Origin: Oscillatoria salina IIICB1
GTDB lineage: Bacteria; Cyanobacteriota; Cyanobacteriia; Cyanobacteriales; SIO1D9
Length of the DNA: 40,641 nucleotides
Direction of reading: 5' to 3'
Assembly (NCBI RefSeq): GCF_020144665.1
Contig: NZ_JAAHBQ010000055.1
Coordinates: forward strand, 1-40,641
Of this stretch, positions 1 through 7,440 are shown in pieces; the first letter of the stretch is position 1, and every line of letters begins with the position of its first letter. The notes beneath the pieces were generated by a model, which did not search any database, had not been told where the DNA came from, and worked only from the letters and a program-made list of their open reading frames with translations. The position numbers and the translations under genes are program-made.

Positions 1-10
1 ACTCCTTACT

Positions 11-22
11 CCCCCTTGGGGG
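11..22 (-). terminator. Short GC stem just after the first gene's stop
   Basis: CCCCC-tt-GGGGG lies directly beyond the TAA stop of the transglutaminase-like gene. The loop is too tight and no T-run follows on the minus strand. It is at most part of a terminator or repeat cut by the window edge. Confidence 0.2.
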
Positions 23-2359
23 TTAGGTAGAATTCCTGGAAATAACACGCCGAAAACTACGTTTTAGTAATTGAAATTGTTGGCGCAAATAATCAGTATT
101 GGGTAACTTTTCACCATAGCGCCAATCGATATAAGCTTGGGAAATTTCGGCAATAATTTCCGCCACAGCTTCTTGATGCTGCTGACGAGATAGATCTGCA
201 TATTCCAAAGGAGTTTGGGCTGGATGTTTTTTGTAACCTTTCGCCGCCAAAAGATCGAGCATTTGCTGATATAATCTTGCCATTGGCGGCAGTTTCGTCA
301 ACCTGCGTTGATAACTCCAGCTTCGCAATTGATTCCAAGCGAACCAACCCAGGAAGACAAAAGCGATCGCGCCAATTAAACCGCCAAATAAACCTAACAA
401 ACCACTAGAGAAAAATCGCCACAAGTTAGCAAATAATCTCGTCAGTCCCCCAACAATAATAATCCACAACTGATTAAGAATCGCTGTCACAGGCGAAGGC
501 AGCCAACCAGCAACCCAATTCCAAAACCTACGCAATACCCCAAAAGTCTCATTTTCTTCAATCGAAGGCGGAATTAATTCATTACCAGGAATCGGATCGA
601 AAGTAAACCAACCGTATCCAGGAAAATATACTTCAGTGATTGCTTGAGCATCAGTATTACTAACCAGATAATAGCCAGTAAACGGATTAAAATCACCTTG
701 ATTAAACCCCGTTGCTAATCTCGCCGGAATGCCAATCGAACGCAACATTATGGTTAAGACAGTGGGAAAATGATCCGGATAGCCGCCTTCATACTTAAAT
801 AAAAACGCTTCCACTAAATCTTCATCCTCAGCAAAAAAAGGTAGATCCCCTTGAATGCTATAACGTTGTTTTAAAGCTTGGGCGAGAAATAAAGCCTTTT
901 CGTAAGCAGAAGTAATCGGTTTCGGCGAAGTAGCCAAAATTTCTTCTGTACGTTGGCGAACTTTGGCAGCAATTTCTGGCGGAACTTGTAAATAGTAATT
1001 TTGAATTTCTTCCGGATAATCAGTAGAAGCTGTTCCTAGTGCAGTGCGATCGCGAAATGGGACTTCCGAAACTACCGTATAAGTCAATCCATCCACCAAA
1101 CCCAAAGGCGATCGCAAATCGCCCTCTGGTCCAATAGCTACCTCTCGCGTCGGAAAATAAAGTCTTTCTGGATAAGCTAACGCGGCAATTACATTTGGTA
1201 AATCAGCCACTGCCGTGTAACTTTGAATTACATCTTTGGTTCTAACTCGGGGAACAAAAGTTTGATTAGGGATGAAAAATTGATAAGACCAACTCGGACG
1301 AGTTAGAGTTTCTTCCTCTTCAACACGAGACACTTCCCAACCCTGACCAGTATAGCGGTCAAATGCCAGCACCCGCCAAAATCCCGGTGCTTGGGAACGC
1401 ACCCGCAGCAAAACTTTTGGTTTCAGTTGTCCGCGTAGATTTTGATTAATTTTGGTATCAAAACCATAGTAATAAGTTTCGTCAACTTCTCCGGCACCTT
1501 CACTAGGATTTTGTCCCACACCACCACTACCTTCTTCACTTTCGGTACTACCAGGATTAACAATGCCGCGATTTTCAGGATCGAAACGGACATTATCGAG
1601 ATCCACAGGCGAACTGACAGGTAAGGTTTGCAATTGATAACCGGGAAAGCGCGGCATTAAAGCAAAAATAGCTAACCCTAAACCGACAACAACCAACAAC
1701 AATACGAAAAGACGTTGAGGAGACAGAGGAGAATATTTACTAGGTCGAATTCGATTTAATCTCGTTTTACGAGGAGCATTAGTGGGAGTGGGTAAAAAAT
1801 CTAAACTAGGGAAATTAAGTCGAGAACGATAATCGAGGACTAAAACCGGAAGCGCGATCGCCAAAAACAACAATAAAAAAGGCGCAAAAGCCAAAGTTTG
1901 GGAAATCGTCCCCGCCACACCCAGTAAAATCAAGCCAATGACCATCGAATACCCCAAATCCTTACGTTGGGGTAAATGGAAACTGTGGATAACTTGCAAT
2001 TGCACTAACAACTGAGCCAGAACCAAGCGCGTATCATTTAAATTAGCGAAAATATTCTCAAAAAAAGATGCCAGAGCAAAAAGCATCGCGATCGCTAAGA
2101 CAAACTTCGTGGTAACATTGCGCTTGCGCCGTCGATACCAACTCCAAAAAGCGCCAACAATGGAAAGCGGAATCGCCCACAAACTCATCTGCGTATCTTC
2201 AGCCGCAATATCAGTAGCGACGATTCCCACAATTACTAGCGCCTGTACCAGCACCCGTAACCAAATCGATTCTTCAGTTTGAGGCAAAGGTATTCGAGCA
2301 AAAAACTGTTGCAGTGGGGCAAACAAAGGTAAATGCCCGATCCGATCTGATTTGAACAT
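23..2359 (-). CDS. Membrane protein with TgpA-type N-terminus and degenerate transglutaminase-like domain
   Basis: A 778-residue protein of the TgpA / DUF3488-transglutaminase architecture. A hydrophobic N-terminal third holds about six membrane segments (residues ~35-235). A long extracytoplasmic part follows, with a transglutaminase-like core at ~500-595, a further membrane segment at ~655-680 and a C-terminal cytoplasmic tail of the DUF4129 kind. In active family members the core carries Cys (as in G-x-C-E-H), His (D-A-H-A) and Asp (DP). Here the aligned positions read GGYPDHF with Pro528 in place of Cys, DAQAITEV with Gln572 in place of His, and FDP with Asp588 kept. Transamidase or cysteine-protease chemistry is therefore unlikely, and a structural or binding role on the periplasmic side is inferred. 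It lies 292 bp downstream of patU3 on the same strand, and operon membership is uncertain. The start is the ATG at 2359. Confidence 0.85.
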   Translation of the reverse strand: MFKSDRIGHLPLFAPLQQFFARIPLPQTEESIWLRVLVQALVIVGIVATDIAAEDTQMSLWAIPLSIVGAFWSWYRRRKRNVTTKFVLAIAMLFALASFFENIFANLNDTRLVLAQLLVQLQVIHSFHLPQRKDLGYSMVIGLILLGVAGTISQTLAFAPFLLLFLAIALPVLVLDYRSRLNFPSLDFLPTPTNAPRKTRLNRIRPSKYSPLSPQRLFVLLLVVVGLGLAIFALMPRFPGYQLQTLPVSSPVDLDNVRFDPENRGIVNPGSTESEEGSGGVGQNPSEGAGEVDETYYYGFDTKINQNLRGQLKPKVLLRVRSQAPGFWRVLAFDRYTGQGWEVSRVEEEETLTRPSWSYQFFIPNQTFVPRVRTKDVIQSYTAVADLPNVIAALAYPERLYFPTREVAIGPEGDLRSPLGLVDGLTYTVVSEVPFRDRTALGTASTDYPEEIQNYYLQVPPEIAAKVRQRTEEILATSPKPITSAYEKALFLAQALKQRYSIQGDLPFFAEDEDLVEAFLFKYEGGYPDHFPTVLTIMLRSIGIPARLATGFNQGDFNPFTGYYLVSNTDAQAITEVYFPGYGWFTFDPIPGNELIPPSIEENETFGVLRRFWNWVAGWLPSPVTAILNQLWIIIVGGLTRLFANLWRFFSSGLLGLFGGLIGAIAFVFLGWFAWNQLRSWSYQRRLTKLPPMARLYQQMLDLLAAKGYKKHPAQTPLEYADLSRQQHQEAVAEIIAEISQAYIDWRYGEKLPNTDYLRQQFQLLKRSFRRVISRNST

Positions 2360-2651
2360 TTTGCCATAAATATAGATATCAGGGAGAGGTTTTCCACACT
2401 CTCAATATCCTCTAGGGTATCTTTTAGTTGTTAACGATGGCGAGGAATATTAGCCGAACAGTAGAGATTATTCGCACCTGAAACGTCACTGCTGAAAAAT
2501 TACTGCGGGGCGATCGAAGCGGAGAAAAGGTAAGTCGGAGAGAGAGAAGGAAAAAAGAAGCCGGCAAAATTTAGACTAAGATATTGAGGCGCAATCGCTG
2601 CACCGACACGCATAGGGCGTATAGCCAAAAACATTTCTGGCAAAAAGTTGA

Positions 2652-3722
2652 CTACTCACAAACCGCGATCGCAAAATTCAAAGGAGAAGAAGCGCGATCG
2701 CGCAGCTTAATCTCTAAAGGATAAATTTGTCCTACCTGACAATCAAACAACTCTACACAAAGATAGCCCGGATAAGTACGCTGTGCCATCACCGAAGCTT
2801 GAGGCGAAACCCAATTCAAACTACCACCTTGAGGCAATCTTAGTCTTACCCGTACCGAAATACCTGGATAAAAATCGCCACCGACTTCACTAGTTTGAGC
2901 CAAATCTGCTCGGATCTTCACCACTCCTGCTGTCGTCTGCCATTGACGTTCTACCGTAGTTTGCACGGGCGAGAGATTTAGCGTCAAACTATTAACAATT
3001 TCTCTAGCCGCGAGTAACGAAAGGGCAATTTGTTGTTCGATAGTAGCAGCTTCGTAATTTTGAGGTAATAAAGAAGCCAAATCTTGTTGAGTTTGCTCTA
3101 CTGACGACGAACGACTCGGAGACAAACTAGGAGAAAGCAAAACAAATCCTAAGCGATCGAGAGCTTGAGAGCGTTCGGGAAACAAACTACTAACCGCACG
3201 TACCATTTTAGCGGCTGGCGGAATAGGCAATTGCATCGCTTCCGAGCAAGCCTCTAACAAATTTACCAGAACCCTTTCCGGCATCGGCATCAAGAGCCTC
3301 AACGTCGCCAATTGTGGATGCCACAACTGTCGAGCAGGAACCGAAAGGTTAACTACCTCGTCTGATAACTCGGCTTCATAGTCGCGAATTTCAGTTTCCC
3401 AAGGAAACAAAGGCAGATGAGCTTCAATTTCCTGTTGCATTTTGCGCTTCAAAAGCGCCTGAAAACGATTTTCCACGGTTGGTATCTCTCCCATAGCTGA
3501 AGAAGGGGGGGCATTAGCTGGATCGCGAATCTCCGATTCATCCCAATCAAGATCGTCTAATTCTAATTCTTCGACAAACCAATCTTCCGCCAAATCGGCG
3601 CTTGGCTTGAGTCGATCTCGATCTGGGCGATCGGGAACGGACTTTTCTTGGAGCCAATTTAGTAATTGGCAATACAAAAAATCCAAGTTTTGATTCATGT
3701 CACTATTCATCTTCAGATGCAC
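2652..3722 (-). CDS. patU3: PatU3-like heterocyst-pattern / cell-division regulator
   Basis: A 356-residue protein that I recognise as PatU3, mainly from its position directly after hetZ and its general character: an acidic N-terminal half, a conserved middle around residues 85-165 (FQALLKRKMQQEIEAHLPLF and following), and a DUF1822-like beta-rich C-terminus with LRLPQGG and ending near AIAVCE. In heterocyst-forming Anabaena, PatU3 works with HetZ and counteracts differentiation; the pair is also kept in filamentous species without heterocysts. The longest frame starts at GTG 3722. ATG codons at 3710 and 3698 are alternatives and no clear Shine-Dalgarno chooses between them. The gap to hetZ is 84 bp and contains a HIP1 site, so co-transcription is likely. 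No enzymatic motif is visible. The name is a recollection of the family, not a search result. Confidence 0.7.
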   Translation of the reverse strand: MHLKMNSDMNQNLDFLYCQLLNWLQEKSVPDRPDRDRLKPSADLAEDWFVEELELDDLDWDESEIRDPANAPPSSAMGEIPTVENRFQALLKRKMQQEIEAHLPLFPWETEIRDYEAELSDEVVNLSVPARQLWHPQLATLRLLMPMPERVLVNLLEACSEAMQLPIPPAAKMVRAVSSLFPERSQALDRLGFVLLSPSLSPSRSSSVEQTQQDLASLLPQNYEAATIEQQIALSLLAAREIVNSLTLNLSPVQTTVERQWQTTAGVVKIRADLAQTSEVGGDFYPGISVRVRLRLPQGGSLNWVSPQASVMAQRTYPGYLCVELFDCQVGQIYPLEIKLRDRASSPLNFAIAVCE

Positions 3723-3806
3723 CCGATCCGGATACTTAACAACCGTGCTTTTATCATAATTGGCATGAAGACTACCGCGATCGCGACCGACTTAAACGTT
3801 AGTAGT

Positions 3807-4916
3807 TCATGGATTGCGAATACCCCACGCGAGGGAAAGCAGTTTAAACCATTGCTTGTCCACTTGATTCGCAGTCATCGAAAGTGTTTGAGCAATTTCT
3901 GAGTTAGGTACTTTTTTTTGCTTGAGTTCAAGCAGTTTTGTTTGTTCTGGATTTAGTTGGTTTTTAAATTGCTCCCACTCTCCAGGCGTAAGTCCGAGAT
4001 TGCGCTCTAAATCAGCTTCTAACCACTGATGAACGAGTTCCCAACGATGGGAAAGAGCAAAGCGGATCAGATGATATTTAAATCGCTGTTGCAAGTAATC
4101 TCGTTCGCGAGCAGTTAAGCCGAGAATCTCTTCTATTTCGCTAGCAGTCAAGTCTTGTAACCGCAAAATGAAGTAGTTAATACACTCAGGTTGCTGCCGT
4201 TCTTCTAAATAAGCGATTAGTTCCTCAATTATAGTCTCGCGTAGCGTCCCCTCCAAAAAGGCGGACTGTTGCTCGACCATTACTTCCCGAAGCTGCTGCA
4301 CAGCAGAATCATTCCAGTTGTTGGTTGACTCTGGCGCTCCACCTTCAGCCGCTAAGTCCATATCTACGACTGATTCGCGAGGTTGTTGTTGAGAAAAAGT
4401 TTGCGCTCGCAAAACGATCAATTGTTGAGATCTCTTTGGTCCGAGGGGAATGCGTCGCTTGGCGTAGCGTTCGGAAAATGCCATATATTCTGCTAGTTCG
4501 AGCAGAGTCCGGGGACTGTAATTTTCACTCAGTTGGTTTTCCCGGCGAAAGGCATTCAACGCTTCAGCATAAAATCCTTGTAAGAAATCTTCAATCAGTA
4601 CCAATCTGGCTTGATAGCTGGCTCGATTTTGTCCGCCAGAGATGTAGCGATAGACGATCGCGCTGAGGGTACTTTGTAGTTCGATCCGTCCTCGCTTTGA
4701 GCCAAGTTGGTAATAACGCCGACACTGTTCGAGACGGTGTAGGGCGAGTTTTTTTGCCCAGCTTTGTATATCTCCAGATGCTTGAATTCTCCTACTTTGT
4801 TGACAAATCCTGGTTACTTCGTCTGTAATACGCGCTGCTACCTCGCGACATTTCTCTGATGATGCCCGAGTAAGCTGCTTAAGTCGCTCGAATAGTAGTT
4901 GAAAGATTGCCTCCAC
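3807..4916 (-). CDS. hetZ: HetZ, DNA-binding developmental regulator of filamentous cyanobacteria
   Basis: A 369-residue protein closely matching remembered HetZ sequences over its whole length: FQLLFERLKQLTRAS near the N-terminus, RRYYQLGSKRGRIELQSTLS (~80-100), FYAEALNAFRRENQL, LLELAEYMAFSERYAKRRIP, the LILRAQTFSQQQP-type block, and a C-terminal RDYLQQRFKYHLIRFALSHR block followed by a helix-turn-helix-like segment (ELKQKKVPNSEIAQTLSMTA) reminiscent of sigma-factor region 4. HetZ acts early in heterocyst differentiation with HetR and PatU3, and it occurs widely in filamentous cyanobacteria. The only usable start is GTG at 4916, because an in-frame TAA lies 30 bp upstream. The N-terminus is thus shorter than in some homologues. 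I found no HetR-type inverted repeat (GGGTCTAACCC-like) in the 180-bp upstream spacer. Confidence 0.85.
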   Translation of the reverse strand: MEAIFQLLFERLKQLTRASSEKCREVAARITDEVTRICQQSRRIQASGDIQSWAKKLALHRLEQCRRYYQLGSKRGRIELQSTLSAIVYRYISGGQNRASYQARLVLIEDFLQGFYAEALNAFRRENQLSENYSPRTLLELAEYMAFSERYAKRRIPLGPKRSQQLIVLRAQTFSQQQPRESVVDMDLAAEGGAPESTNNWNDSAVQQLREVMVEQQSAFLEGTLRETIIEELIAYLEERQQPECINYFILRLQDLTASEIEEILGLTARERDYLQQRFKYHLIRFALSHRWELVHQWLEADLERNLGLTPGEWEQFKNQLNPEQTKLLELKQKKVPNSEIAQTLSMTANQVDKQWFKLLSLAWGIRNP

Positions 4917-5096
4917 GCTCTGGTCGATTTTCCACCGAAATTATCTATATTGAAAACACGCCCTAGCTCACACTCATAAGGGGAAACTCTGGTTCAAAAG
5001 GTTTGCCAGTTGCTTAGGCGGAGCCTTCTCCAAAGGAGATCGCGCTTTACTTCTTTAGTTAATGGTAGTTAACATCTGAAAAAAGATTAAAAAAAA

Positions 5097-5585
5097 ATGG
5101 ATTTAGAGCAACAAATTTCTCTTTTGATTCAGGATGCTCCTCGTTATGGTGTTTCTGCTGTCGCGATCGAACAGGCGATCGCGCCAGTGCTCAGACTCTT
5201 TGCTAACCAGCTCCAACATCTCGAATACTATGTTCTTCAGACGCTCGCTGACGATTGGGTCTTGACTACTTTAACCAATCGCGCTCAACCTTCTCTGGAA
5301 AAAAAGGTTATTTATGCTTTCCCGACGCTTAAAGATGCTGCTGATTTTCAGGTCAACAAAGATCCGCAAATTATTGCCTCATCCGTTCCTGTTGCCCATA
5401 TTTTGTTCCAGGTTTTTCATCTCGAACAGGTAGACAGTGTGGTATTTGTCGAAACACCAGGTAATTTAACCTCTGGTCAAGAAGTACGGATTGAGGACTT
5501 AAAAAAGTTAATGATGATGCAAATTCAACAATTACGAGCTAAACCCTCATCTGATGCTAGTAATCTTCCTCCCGATTTTGCTTAA
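5097..5585 (+). CDS. Conserved hypothetical protein between hetZ and sds
   Basis: A 162-residue soluble protein with no signal peptide or membrane segment. It has an N-terminal helical part (residues 1-55, MDLEQQISLLIQDAPRYGVS...), an alpha/beta middle (EKKVIYAFPTLKDAADF, VAHILFQVFHLEQVDSVVFV) and a helical C-terminus (EDLKKLMMMQIQQLRA). I do not recognise a catalytic motif. It is divergent from hetZ (180 bp apart) and convergent with sds, ending only 7 bp from the sds stop, so the two transcripts must overlap or terminate inside one another. An A-run rather than a Shine-Dalgarno precedes the ATG at 5097. It appears to be a cyanobacteria-specific protein of unknown function. Confidence 0.75.
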   Translation: MDLEQQISLLIQDAPRYGVSAVAIEQAIAPVLRLFANQLQHLEYYVLQTLADDWVLTTLTNRAQPSLEKKVIYAFPTLKDAADFQVNKDPQIIASSVPVAHILFQVFHLEQVDSVVFVETPGNLTSGQEVRIEDLKKLMMMQIQQLRAKPSSDASNLPPDFA

Positions 5586-5592
5586 TAATTTT

Positions 5593-6564
5593 TTAGTACA
5601 GACGACTAACTACATAGTCAGCCAGATTAATTAAAGCTTGGCGGGATTCTGAAGCTTTGAGGCAGCTAATTTTATCCACCGCTAATTTAGCTTGTTGGCT
5701 TGCTAGCAGTCGGGAACGCTCAATCCCGCTACTTTCTTTAATCAGTGCTAGGGCTTGCTGAATATCCCCTTCTTGGCTGAATTCCCTTTCAATGAGGGTT
5801 TCTAAATAAGGTTTTTCTTCTAAAGCGTATAAGGCAGGAATGGTCAGATTGCCACTGACTAAATCTGAGCCTGCTGGTTTGCCCAATACTTCTGTTGAAC
5901 CAGTAAAGTCCAAGATATCATCAACAATTTGAAATGCCAAACCTAAATTGCGTCCGTACTCGTATAAATTTTGGGCAATTTCTGGAGAAACTCCGCTTAA
6001 TATTCCTGCTGCCTTGCTACTATTAGCTATTAATGAGGCTGTTTTATAGTAACTCTTTTCTAGGTAAGCTTCAATAGATAAGCTAGTGTCAAATCGGTTT
6101 AACCCTTGAAGAATTTCTCCTTCGGCGAAGTCGCGAATTACTTCTGAAAGTAGTTTGACTACTAGGAGATTGTCCAGGTTGGCTAAGTACCATGAAGATT
6201 GAGCAAATAAAAAATCACCTGCGAGAACGGCAATCCGATTGCCAAATCGACTATTGACTGTCGCTACGTTCCGCCGCATTTCTGATTCGTCAACAACGTC
6301 GTCGTGTACTAAGCTCGCTGTATGAATCATTTCGGTGATTTCTGCCAAGCGGCGGTGACGCTGAGTAATCTCGGCATCGAGCATTGTTCCCCGGGAAATT
6401 AACAACACGATCGCTGGTCTGAGTCGCTTTCCTCCTGCTCCAAACAAGTGTTCGGCAGCCGCTCCCAAAATTGGGTGTCGCGCACTCACCAGGTTTTTTA
6501 AGTTCTCTGTCAAGAGTTTTAAATCTCCCTCAACAGGAGCGAACAGGGTGGTTACTGAGGTCAT
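5593..6564 (-). CDS. sds: Solanesyl / all-trans-polyprenyl diphosphate synthase
   Basis: A 323-residue trans-isoprenyl diphosphate synthase. It adds isopentenyl diphosphate units to an allylic primer to make the long prenyl tail of plastoquinone. Seen: the chain-end lysine/arginine region GAGGKRLRPAIV (~44-55), the first Asp-rich motif DDVVDE (~87-92) followed by RR, the KTASLIANSSKAAG block (~175), and the second Asp-rich motif DDILDF (~214-219). The length is normal for the family. Small residues before the first Asp-rich motif (MIHTASLVH) leave room for a long product, in keeping with a C40-C45 enzyme rather than a farnesyl or geranylgeranyl synthase. The start ATG is at 6564. The gene follows amiC on the same strand across an 876-bp gene-free spacer. 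Confidence 0.92.
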   Translation of the reverse strand: MTSVTTLFAPVEGDLKLLTENLKNLVSARHPILGAAAEHLFGAGGKRLRPAIVLLISRGTMLDAEITQRHRRLAEITEMIHTASLVHDDVVDESEMRRNVATVNSRFGNRIAVLAGDFLFAQSSWYLANLDNLLVVKLLSEVIRDFAEGEILQGLNRFDTSLSIEAYLEKSYYKTASLIANSSKAAGILSGVSPEIAQNLYEYGRNLGLAFQIVDDILDFTGSTEVLGKPAGSDLVSGNLTIPALYALEEKPYLETLIEREFSQEGDIQQALALIKESSGIERSRLLASQQAKLAVDKISCLKASESRQALINLADYVVSRLY

Positions 6565-7083
6565 TGGTTAGCCTGTTCTGGCGTTCTAGTTACGAAATTT
6601 TACATTTACTTTAATTTATTTTAAGCCAACCTTTCCCGACATGAAAGTCTTTTTCTGAGAATTATCATCTTGGAGTTTGACCCACATTACCAGAAATTGT
6701 CAAGTAAATTTGCGGCGATCTCTTTAAGATTTCTGTAGATTGTGTTATTCTTATATTAAGGGTTTTAAGAATTTAAGCAGCTCGTTGATTCCCAAATTGG
6801 CGGTAAAAATATTTACCCGCAAACCAATTTTGGAGACAGGTCTAGTTAGGCGATTTTCGTCTAACCACTTGATTATAAGTCTCAATTATTTAAGCCCTAA
6901 GTTTTGCTTCTGTAAACTCTCAACAACAGGAGCGCAGTTTCTGGTGCGGTTTACAGTAGCAGCAAGGCAAGGACTTTTGTGATTAACAAAAAGTCAGTTC
7001 TGCTGTACTTATCCGCCAATGTCCGCAAAACTAATCAAGCACTCTGCCTCAGCCTCACCACGGGCAAAAACGCAGTGAGTGTA

Positions 7084-7103
7084 AGTTCAAGCTAGCTCGA
7101 ACT
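7084..7103. repeat. 20-bp imperfect palindrome (possible operator)
   Basis: AGTTCAAGCTAGCTCGAACT is a palindrome except for one mismatched pair and is followed by an A-run. It could be a regulator-binding site or a small hairpin. No partner gene starts close by. Confidence 0.3.
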
Positions 7104-7304
7104 AAAAAAAGCGAGTTATCCTCTACAAATTGTTCACCCTAGATGAGTTATGGAGTTATGGCCGTGATTATCCCCCTTCTTGCCACTAGCTATTTATTAG
7201 CTATTTATTTGTTATTAACTTTAGTTGGGCGTACAGCTAAAGTAACACAATCAAATTCTAAAGAGATCACATAAGGAAAGCAGCTAGCTTCAGGTTTGCT
7301 GAAG

Positions 7305-7337
7305 AAATTTAAGGAGTAAACGACACTCCTTAAATTT
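7305..7337. terminator. 13-bp perfect hairpin downstream of amiC
   Basis: Arms AAATTTAAGGAGT and ACTCCTTAAATTT are separated by 7 nt. It lies about 100 bp beyond the amiC stop on the minus strand and is A/T-rich at the base. It could terminate amiC transcription, though no long T-run follows. Confidence 0.4.
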
Positions 7338-7349
7338 CATATCTAGAAG

Positions 7350-7388
7350 CAGTCAGTAGAAGCAAGGTAATTTTTGCTCTACTGACTG
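7350..7388. terminator. Long bulged hairpin downstream of amiC
   Basis: CAGTCAGTAGAAGCAA pairs with TTGCTCTACTGACTG with a single bulge and an 8-nt loop. It is the first hairpin met after the amiC stop (53 bp away) and may be a terminator or an RNA stabiliser. It stands in tandem with the 7305-7337 hairpin. Confidence 0.4.
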
Positions 7389-7440
7389 GTATGGTAATTA
7401 AGCAATGAGGAACGGGGGTAGCCTCGATCGCGCCAGCAGA

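Larger units (their letters stand above)
6565..7440. other. Gene-free spacer with several inverted repeats
   Basis: 876 bp between sds and amiC. I find no convincing gene. An 80-codon open frame at 6740-6982 has no ribosome-binding site and no protein-like composition. The distal half holds a series of dyads: a bulged CACTC/GAGTG stem at 7040-7081, a 20-bp imperfect palindrome at 7084-7103, direct repeats of AGCTATTTATT at ~7189-7210, a 13-bp perfect hairpin at 7305-7337 and a longer hairpin at 7350-7388. The spacer could hold amiC terminators or a small structured RNA. The sds promoter must lie in its proximal part. Confidence 0.6.

Noticed and set aside
4325-4666. 113-codon plus-strand frame opposite hetZ
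   Set aside because: It lies wholly on the reverse strand of a well-conserved gene and has no family resemblance.
4917-5096. HetR-binding inverted repeat upstream of hetZ
   Set aside because: Searched by eye for a GGGTCTAACCC-like dyad; nothing close was found.
6740-6982. 80-codon frame in the amiC-sds spacer
   Set aside because: No ribosome-binding site, no recognisable family, and composition like non-coding DNA.
6565-7440. tRNA or 6S-like RNA in the long spacer
   Set aside because: No cloverleaf with a T-loop GTTCRA pattern could be folded by eye, and the dyads do not form a known RNA family.
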